64,000 bases of DNA from DASWOJ01 sp964250755 (GTDB taxonomy: Bacteria > Pseudomonadota > Alphaproteobacteria > Acetobacterales > Acetobacteraceae). Location: assembly GCA_964250755.1 (NCBI GenBank), contig CAXUHB010000002.1:1-64000 (forward strand), read 5' to 3'. This document shows, in pieces, positions 58,715-64,000 of this stretch. Every line of letters starts with the position of its first letter. The stretch's first letter is position 1. The notes under the pieces were generated by a model. The model was not told the origin of the DNA. It was given only the letters and a program-made list of their open reading frames with translations, and ran no database searches. The translations under genes and the position numbers were made by a program.

Positions 58715-58957
58715 ATGGCGTGGGACACCGGGACCGAGGGATACGTCACGCTGGCCTGCCTGACGGGTTGGCAAACGGCTGTGCTGGCGAATGCGGCGTG
58801 TGGCCTGCGCCTGGAGTCGGCGCGAGCGGCAGGAGATGCCCCACCTGCTCTGCAGCTGGCGTTGACACCTGCCCAAGCTCTCGCATTAGCCGAGGATCTA
58901 CGGCGAATGGCCACCCTGGCGACGCAGCGGGTCCCGCCGGGGACGCGCCGGAGCTAG
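58715..58957 (+). CDS. Unknown small protein
   Basis: An 80-residue protein, MAWDTGTEGYVTLACLTGWQ, LALTPAQALALAEDLRRMAT. Helical; the PAQALALAEDLRRMA pattern is seen in small accessory proteins. ATG at 58715 with GGAGG upstream. No known family. Confidence 0.6.
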   Translation: MAWDTGTEGYVTLACLTGWQTAVLANAACGLRLESARAAGDAPPALQLALTPAQALALAEDLRRMATLATQRVPPGTRRS

Positions 58958-59147
58958 CCGGCCGCATCCGCGCCGCGGCGGACAGCCCGTGCAGCCCCGC
59001 CTCCGTGTGCAGCCGCCCGGCCTCGGCCTGCCGGTGCAGCCACGCCTGGAGCCGGCGCATCACGGCGCGGCGCCCGGGGCGGGAGCGTTGCCGCACGCCG
59101 GCCCTTTGGCCATCATTGGGGCCGCGACGCACCTGATGGGGAGCTGG

Positions 59148-59489
59148 ATGGACGAGGAGACGTGCCGTGCCCTCGACACGGCGTTCAAAGCGGCGGACGC
59201 GGCACTCGCTTGGACCGGCGGGGCAGGATCGGAAAGCCAGTTCCTGGCCACGCTGCTCAGACGCCTGAACGGGTGCTGGGCCGCAACGACCAGCGACCCC
59301 GGCATGGTGCTGGGGCAAATCTTGGCCCTGACGGAGAACGCCGCGCGCGCGGCGGCCGCAGGCGAGGATGGGAGCGGCGACATCATGCAGGCCGCCCGCA
59401 TGATGGCCGACCTTCTTTGGACGCTGGCGGAGATGGGGTTGACCGCACATCTGGGAGGAGGCACCGGCCTTCCTCCAGGTCAGACCTGA
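59148..59489 (+). CDS. Unknown helical protein
   Basis: A 113-residue protein (MDEETCRALDTAFKAADAAL, SESQFLATLLRRLNGCWAAT, IMQAARMMADLLWTLAEMGL). The start at 59148 has GGGGAG upstream; longer frames read as noise. Its leader resembles that of the gene at 60021. Confidence 0.6.
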   Translation: MDEETCRALDTAFKAADAALAWTGGAGSESQFLATLLRRLNGCWAATTSDPGMVLGQILALTENAARAAAAGEDGSGDIMQAARMMADLLWTLAEMGLTAHLGGGTGLPPGQT

Positions 59490-59663
59490 TGCCGGTCAGC
59501 CCATCCGCCGTGGACGCGCGGGAGCGGGCCAGGCCCCCTGCCCCGCCGGCGCCTGTCAGGGCCGCCAAGGAGCCGGTCACGGGACGAGCACCGCTGCCGC
59601 GCGGTCGCCGGCGATCAGCGCCGACACCGCGCCCGCCGTCAGGCAACGCAAGGAGGACCGCCC

Positions 59664-59930
59664 ATGCCCATGACGCCCACCAGCGCCCTGACCAGCTTGG
59701 CTGACAGCCGCGACCGGCTGATGGCGGAAGGCCCGCCCAGCCTGACCCAGCTTGCCGCGGAGGTGGCGATGCTGCGGACCGCCATCGTGCTGCTGGCAGC
59801 GCCCAGCCCCAACGCGGCCACGCTGCGCTCCTGGCTGAGCGTCGTCAGCGCCGACGCCGGGCACGACAGCCCGGCCGGCTACGCCATCAGGGCCGCGGCG
59901 GCGCAGCTGCTGGCGCTGCTGGATGAGTAG
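59664..59930 (+). CDS. Unknown small protein
   Basis: An 88-residue helical protein, MPMTPTSALTSLADSRDRLM, EVAMLRTAIVLLAAPSPNAA, YAIRAAAAQLLALLDE. The RBS AAGGAGGA lies six bases before the start, the strongest in the region. No family seen. Confidence 0.65.
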   Translation: MPMTPTSALTSLADSRDRLMAEGPPSLTQLAAEVAMLRTAIVLLAAPSPNAATLRSWLSVVSADAGHDSPAGYAIRAAAAQLLALLDE

Positions 59931-60020
59931 CGTCATGCCCCGGACCCGGCAGGGGCGCGGTTGCCCGGCGCCACTGCCTTCGCCAGCATCGGGCCAGCAA
60001 CGGAACCGATGGAGGACTGG

Positions 60021-60305
60021 ATGACGGACGAGGAGGAACTCAAACTGGACGGGCGGTTGTTCGCCATGGAACTCGCCGTGCAGATGCTGTTCACCATGAT
60101 GGCACGGCGCCTTCCGGACGGGCCGGACCTTGTGCGACACACCCTTGATTCGACGCTGCTGGCTCTTGAGACGATGCGGGCGAAGGGCAACGCAAGATCA
60201 ATGACGCTGACAGACTCTGCCCGGGAAGCTCTTGAGTCCTTGTTCGCAGACCTTCGGAAGCTGCCTGAGATGCAGCATCCCGCTCCGCCAGGACCGGCGC
60301 CGTGA
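60021..60305 (+). CDS. Unknown helical protein
   Basis: A 94-residue protein (MTDEEELKLDGRLFAMELAV, LPDGPDLVRHTLDSTLLALE). ATG at 60021 follows GGAGG at six bases; an earlier ATG at 60009 lacks one. The leader and acidic start (MTDEEE) resemble the gene at 59148 (MDEET). Function unknown. Confidence 0.6.
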   Translation: MTDEEELKLDGRLFAMELAVQMLFTMMARRLPDGPDLVRHTLDSTLLALETMRAKGNARSMTLTDSAREALESLFADLRKLPEMQHPAPPGPAP

Positions 60306-60339
60306 ACCACGCTGACGCGCTGCATGTCCTGCTCGACCG

Positions 60340-60606
60340 TCACGGCGCACCTCCGGGCTGCTGGGGGTGGGCGGCGGGCGCGGGCGACGGCGCGGGCAGG
60401 TCGAAGAAGTCGTCGGGGCGCAGGATGACCGGCGGGTCCAGGCGCGCGGCGGCGGCGATGATCTGGGGGATGCGCCAGGAAGGGACGCGGTCGTTCCTCA
60501 CCCAGTCTGAGATAGTTGACTGTCCACAGCCAAGCGCGGAAGCAATATGTATCTGCCCCCCAAACATGTGGACGATGGCTGAGATCATGGGAATACCGCT
60601 TCGCAT
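60340..60606 (-). CDS. Cro/YdaS-like DNA-binding protein
   Basis: An 88-residue regulator: AIVHMFGGQIHIASALGCGQ then STISDWVRNDRVPSWRIPQI is the YdaS/Cro-type helix-turn-helix. It is divergent from the CI-like gene with a 59-base operator region between them, so the two form a phage switch. The C-terminus is Pro/Ala-rich. Confidence 0.8.
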   Translation of the reverse strand: MRSGIPMISAIVHMFGGQIHIASALGCGQSTISDWVRNDRVPSWRIPQIIAAAARLDPPVILRPDDFFDLPAPSPAPAAHPQQPGGAP

Positions 60607-60665
60607 GTGGCCTATTTATCGGATTTGCTGTGATGACGTCAAGCAAGAAGCGATAGGTCTCTTTG
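60607..60665. promoter_or_regulatory. Divergent switch operator between Cro-like and CI-like genes
   Basis: A dyad is visible: TATCG (60617-60621) with CGATA (60651-60655), and inside it TTGCT (60625-60629) with AAGCAA (60641-60646). The centre is near 60636. The gap is AT-richer than the flanks and must hold both promoters. Confidence 0.55.
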
Positions 60666-61265
60666 ATGTCCGCTAGCGACCATCCGATGCCCGATACCTT
60701 TGGTTCTAGGCTGGCTAGTCGAAGGAAGGAGCTTGGCCTCTCTCAGACCGCACTAGCAACAAGGATCGGAGCCTCACAGTCATCAGTCGCAGAATGGGAA
60801 GCAGATAAAAGTAGGCCTAGGACCTCTAAAAAACTAAAGCTGTTGAGAGTTCTCAATATATCTATTGATAAACTTGACCCTGATTTCAATCAAGAGAGTG
60901 GAAAGAGGTATCATGAGAGTATCAGCAACACAACTATTGAGGAAGTTATTGTTACAGAAGAAGTAATTAACGATGCAACAGATATGGTTAACTACATATA
61001 TTTGTACAATAATGTGTTTGCAATAGTACAAAAGTATGAAACCGCTCTCAAGCATCACTATATACGGGCAGAATACTTTGGCGGTTACGAGGTAGTGGGG
61101 GCAGTTGCGGCAGCTCTGGCGTCAAAAGCAATCTGGGAATCGGCACTGGTAGACACTAGATCCGATGGATTCGCGATGGCTCTCCGGTTTTGTCTTGGAA
61201 GGTTTGAAGGTGCGATGGAGGGGGTCTCCAGAATAGCGATACCGCCTTTCGTCAAAGACGATTGA
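60666..61265 (+). CDS. CI-like XRE repressor, AT-rich DNA
   Basis: A 199-residue protein. The HTH is FGSRLASRRKELGLSQTALA with TRIGASQSSVAEWEADKSRP. The rest (TTIEEVIVTEEVINDATDMV, YNNVFAIVQKYETALKHHYI) is a helical domain that is not the usual S24 LexA-like part, so it is not a RecA-cleaved repressor by sequence. The coding DNA from about 60820 is much less GC-rich than its neighbours, a sign of recent transfer. It faces the Cro-like gene. Confidence 0.82.
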   Translation: MSASDHPMPDTFGSRLASRRKELGLSQTALATRIGASQSSVAEWEADKSRPRTSKKLKLLRVLNISIDKLDPDFNQESGKRYHESISNTTIEEVIVTEEVINDATDMVNYIYLYNNVFAIVQKYETALKHHYIRAEYFGGYEVVGAVAAALASKAIWESALVDTRSDGFAMALRFCLGRFEGAMEGVSRIAIPPFVKDD

Positions 61266-61457
61266 CAAGATCGTCGGCTATTCCGATATTGCCTCCAGCA
61301 CCCCCGCTGGAGGCCACGCCCCGTGCCCACCTCACCCCCGGCCCACCGCCTCCCTAACGCCGCTCCGCCCGCCCTAGCCGGCACCCGCGCCTCGACCTCT
61401 CCCTTACCAAGGGAGTGCTCCAGCTCCAGCGCCTCCCGCCTGCGGGCGGCGTAGGCG

Positions 61458-62369
61458 ATGGACCTGCTCCCCCACCCCCTGGCCGACATCTTCCCGCTGC
61501 TGGAGGGCGCGGAGTTCGAGGCCCTGGTCGCCGACATCCGCGCCCACGGCCAGCGCGAGCCGGTGGTGCTGCTGGACGGCGCGATCCTCGACGGGCGCAA
61601 CCGCGACCGGGCATGCCGCGCCGCCGGGGTGGAGCCGCGCACCATCACTTTTGATGGTGACGACCCGCGCGCCTTCGTGGTGTCGGCCAACCTGCACCGC
61701 CGGCACCTGACGGAGAGCCAGCGCGGCGTCGTCGCCAGCAAGCTCGCGAACCTCGGCCACGGTGGCGACCGACGTGCCGATCAAGCGGCAAATTTGCCGC
61801 TTGAACCCCCCGTTCCGCCGCCCGTGTCCCAGGCCCGGGCCGCCGAGCTGCTCAACGTGTCCGAGCGCACGGTCCGCGCCGCGGGCGTCGTCATCGACAA
61901 GGGCGTGCCGGAGCTGGTGCAGGCGGTCGAGCGCGGGCAGGCGTCCGTATCAGCCGCAGCCGCCGTGTCCCGCCTCCCCGCCGATGTGCAGGCCGCCGTT
62001 GCCGGGGCCCCGTGCGACGTGGTCACCGTCGCCCGTGCCATCCGCACCCACGACCCGGCGCCGCTGTCCGGCCTGCGCGACGCCATCCGGCCCAAGGTGG
62101 AGCAGGCCGTGGCCCGGCTGGCGGAGGCGGAGCGGCAGCGCCGGGCGTCGGAGGCCAGGCCGCTTCCCGTGCTGCCGCCGGTCAAGGCGCTGCCCCCGGA
62201 GTGGGACGGCTGGATCGGCGCCGTGGACGCGCTGGCGACCCTGCCGGCCAACCTGCCGCGGCTGGCCGCCACCATGCCGGACCTGCACCCGAAGCTGCTG
62301 CCGGCGGCCCGCGCCGCGCTGCCCCGCCTGCAATCCTGGATCGAAGCGCTGGAGGCCGCCCATGTCTGA
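61458..62369 (+). CDS. ParB/Srx nuclease-domain protein
   Basis: A 303-residue protein. The N-terminus HPLADIFPLLEGAEFEALVA with IRAHGQREPVVLLDGAILDG and the GRNRDRA box (about residues 46-52) is a ParB N-terminal domain. A helix-turn-helix follows: VSQARAAELLNVSERTVRAA (about 122-142). The C-terminus is Ala/Pro-rich helical. In phages this often takes part in transcription or partition; function here unknown. It overlaps the next gene by eight bases. Confidence 0.85.
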   Translation: MDLLPHPLADIFPLLEGAEFEALVADIRAHGQREPVVLLDGAILDGRNRDRACRAAGVEPRTITFDGDDPRAFVVSANLHRRHLTESQRGVVASKLANLGHGGDRRADQAANLPLEPPVPPPVSQARAAELLNVSERTVRAAGVVIDKGVPELVQAVERGQASVSAAAAVSRLPADVQAAVAGAPCDVVTVARAIRTHDPAPLSGLRDAIRPKVEQAVARLAEAERQRRASEARPLPVLPPVKALPPEWDGWIGAVDALATLPANLPRLAATMPDLHPKLLPAARAALPRLQSWIEALEAAHV

Positions 62370-62832
62370 CCGCCTGCTGTCCCTGTTCCGAGATGTCGTG
62401 GAGATGGCCCGCGCGACCTGCGATGCGCCCGACAGCGCGCCCGCCGTGCAGCACGTCCTGATGGAGCGGTTCCTCGAACGGCTGACGACTCCGCCGCTGC
62501 ACGCCTACGTGCTGGTCAACGGCGTGAACCCGCTGATCCGCCGCGCCTTCAAGACGATCCGCGACGACGAGGGCGCGGAGGCCCGGCAGCGGCAGCTCGC
62601 GGACTGGCCGACCACCGCGATGCGGACCCTGGTCGCCGCCATCGACAACATGGCCGTGTTCGTCCCCAGCCGGTCCGAGTTCGTAGAGCTGGTGCCCGAC
62701 GCCCTGACGACGGTGGAGACGCGGGAGGCCGGCCTGTACCTGATCAACCAGGGCCAGGACACGATCCGCCGCGGCAGGCTCCTGACGCAGCTTGCCGATC
62801 TGCGCGACCTGGCCGCGGAGGCCGGGGCATGA
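62362..62832 (+). CDS. Unknown helical protein coupled to ParB-like gene
   Basis: A 156-residue protein, MSDRLLSLFRDVVEMARATC, PAVQHVLMERFLERLTTPPL, AMRTLVAAIDNMAVFVPSRS. All-helical. It overlaps both neighbours by a few bases. No family recognised. Confidence 0.65.
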   Translation: MSDRLLSLFRDVVEMARATCDAPDSAPAVQHVLMERFLERLTTPPLHAYVLVNGVNPLIRRAFKTIRDDEGAEARQRQLADWPTTAMRTLVAAIDNMAVFVPSRSEFVELVPDALTTVETREAGLYLINQGQDTIRRGRLLTQLADLRDLAAEAGA

Positions 62833-62969
62833 CCGCCGCCCTCGCCTGGCTGTTCCACGACCCCCTCGGCCAGGCCGTGCGCGAGGGCGCGGTCGCCCTG
62901 CTGTCGCTCGCCTCGCTATGCGTGTCCGCGGCGGTGTGGCTCGACATGCGCCGGCGGGGGTCCCGGTGA
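62829..62969 (+). CDS. Small membrane peptide
   Basis: A 46-residue protein, MTAALAWLFHDPLGQAVREG then a helix AVALLSLASLCVSAAVWLDM and a basic end. Starts within the previous stop (ATGA). Probably membrane-bound; function unknown. Confidence 0.55.
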   Translation: MTAALAWLFHDPLGQAVREGAVALLSLASLCVSAAVWLDMRRRGSR

Positions 62970-62974
62970 GGGCG

Positions 62975-63610
62975 TCAGGACTTCGGCTGCGCGAGCGCTG
63001 TCCTGGCTTCCAGGGTCACGGGGTAGCGCCTGATGACGTCTGTGCTGCCCTTTGTCCGGCAGACCACCTGCAGCTTCACCTTGAAGGGCCTGCGTCCGGC
63101 GTCGCCGGTCATGCGAGCGGCTGCAGGCGCATGCACCCAGAAGCGGATTCCTGCCTTTGGCGAACCTCTCTGCATGCGCATGGCGGCGATGGGATCGGCG
63201 CCTATCAGGACCGCCTTCGTAACTTCGTTGCTGGCGGCTCCAAGCTCCATATCCACGTCAACGGTCGGTGTGGCAGCGGCAAGGTCGGGGGTCGGCCAGT
63301 CATGCTGTCCCGCCACGAGCAGTCTGGCGTCCTTGGGTTCGGCAACCGTCAGCGTCTCAACGATGACGGTTGCCTCGCCGCGGTTGCGCACGAAGGCAAA
63401 GCCGTGAAACCAGCCCGGCGCGCCTTCGACGGGCGTCGCGCTCGGCTCGAAGTGCGGCTCCTTCGCCGAAGCCTCCCGCCGCCGCTGCGCGGCGTTCAGG
63501 CGCCAGTTTCTCCAGCCGAGATACGCGCCCACGCACGCCGCCGCAGCCGTGACCCACCCTCGCGCCTCGGTCAGATCCACCTTCGCCAGCCAGTCCTGAA
63601 TGCCACTCAT
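62975..63610 (-). CDS. Membrane-anchored protein of unknown function
   Basis: A 211-residue protein with one anchor (RGWVTAAAACVGAYLGWRNW) near residue 20-38 and a soluble part with strand-rich runs (GWFHGFAFVRNRGEATVIVE, IRRYPVTLEARTALAQP). The start MSGIQDWLAKVDLTEA at 63610 is preferred to the longer frame. It converges with the small gene at 62829. Confidence 0.65.
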   Translation of the reverse strand: MSGIQDWLAKVDLTEARGWVTAAAACVGAYLGWRNWRLNAAQRRREASAKEPHFEPSATPVEGAPGWFHGFAFVRNRGEATVIVETLTVAEPKDARLLVAGQHDWPTPDLAAATPTVDVDMELGAASNEVTKAVLIGADPIAAMRMQRGSPKAGIRFWVHAPAAARMTGDAGRRPFKVKLQVVCRTKGSTDVIRRYPVTLEARTALAQPKS

Positions 63611-63673
63611 GGCGGCGAAGCTGCCCGCCGCCCCGCGCCGACGCAATCATCCCCCCAGCCCCGGAGGTTCCCC

Positions 63674-64000
63674 ATGCCCGACGGTTCAGTCCACCAAAGC
63701 CTGCCGCCCACCCGCCCGGCGCCGCTGCCGAGCATCGAAGCCATCGGCCGCCACATCCGGCGCCTGGACGCCGCCGACGACCTAGTCCAGGGCCTCACCC
63801 CGTCCCGCCCGGTCGAGACGTTGGCGAAGCGCAACGCGGGCGACCTCGTCTCCGACCGGCGGCGTGCGCTGGAGGACCTGGTCCTGACCCTGCCGGCGCG
63901 CACCATGGCCGACGCCGTGGTGCAGGCCGCCGCAGCCCTGGCCGTTGCCGACAACGAGAACACCGACGACTGGAAGTGGGACGCCAGGATGCGGCACCTG
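63674..64000 (+). CDS. Unknown protein, 3' end outside the window
   Basis: At least 109 codons are open to the right edge. ATG at 63674 follows GGAGG at six bases: MPDGSVHQSLPPTRPAPLPS, then EAIGRHIRRLDAADDLVQGL, ALEDLVLTLPARTMADAVVQ. Helical; no family recognised. Confidence 0.6.
   Translation, partial: MPDGSVHQSLPPTRPAPLPSIEAIGRHIRRLDAADDLVQGLTPSRPVETLAKRNAGDLVSDRRRALEDLVLTLPARTMADAVVQAAAALAVADNENTDDWKWDARMRHL

Overview
The window has very high G+C, and its gene content points to an alphaproteobacterium, most likely an Acetobacteraceae member of the Roseomonas type. The clues are a glnB-glnA pair behind a sigma-54-type promoter, an orphan LivJ-like binding protein, a DUF2161 nuclease-like protein, MsrP, and a PQQ-type dehydrogenase ending in a PEP-CTERM tail. 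The genus is inferred; no rRNA is present.

Positions 1-15,550 are ordinary chromosome. In order they hold the 3' end of ftsK, a two-domain methyltransferase, a polar amino-acid ABC permease with its binding protein, a LivJ-like binding protein, tRNA-His, an aminotransferase, glnB-glnA, a BBP2-type porin, the PQQ-dependent dehydrogenase, the DUF2161 protein, msrP with a small membrane partner, D-cysteine desulfhydrase and a secreted protein of unknown function.

At 15,553-15,599 the chromosome breaks off inside a tRNA-Lys gene. Only its 3' part is present, from the anticodon loop to CCA. I read this as the left attachment site of an integrated element that runs to the right edge of the window and beyond. 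The first 4 kb (15.7-19.7 kb) is a plus-strand cargo or defence-like island: a frameshifted HTH antitoxin, a HEPN-like gene with a coupled partner, a HicB-like antitoxin, an IS1595 remnant, and a tightly overlapping four-gene operon encoding a DUF433 (VapB45-like) regulator, a VapC45-like PIN protein, a small acidic protein and a membrane protein.

From 19.8 to 57 kb lies a prophage whose replication, packaging, head, tail and lysis genes all read leftwards. It is a mosaic: P27-type terminase, HK97-type portal, protease and capsid, and a Mu-like contractile tail (sheath, tube, DUF2635, tape measure, DNA-circularisation protein, gp44-gp48 baseplate), followed by several tail-fibre or adhesin genes and a GH108 endolysin. 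Features of note are a duplicated tail-assembly chaperone with a -1 frameshift site, a GIY-YIG homing endonuclease in the head-tail connector cluster, a plus-strand moron in the lysis region, and an iteron array with AT-rich spacers beside the primase-helicase gene that looks like a replication origin.

From 57 kb to the end most genes read rightwards: BrnT-BrnA, many small unknown genes, a divergent Cro(YdaS)/CI-like switch with AT-rich repressor DNA, a ParB-domain protein and overlapping small genes. No integrase or intact tRNA-Lys is present, so the right end of the element should lie past 64 kb.
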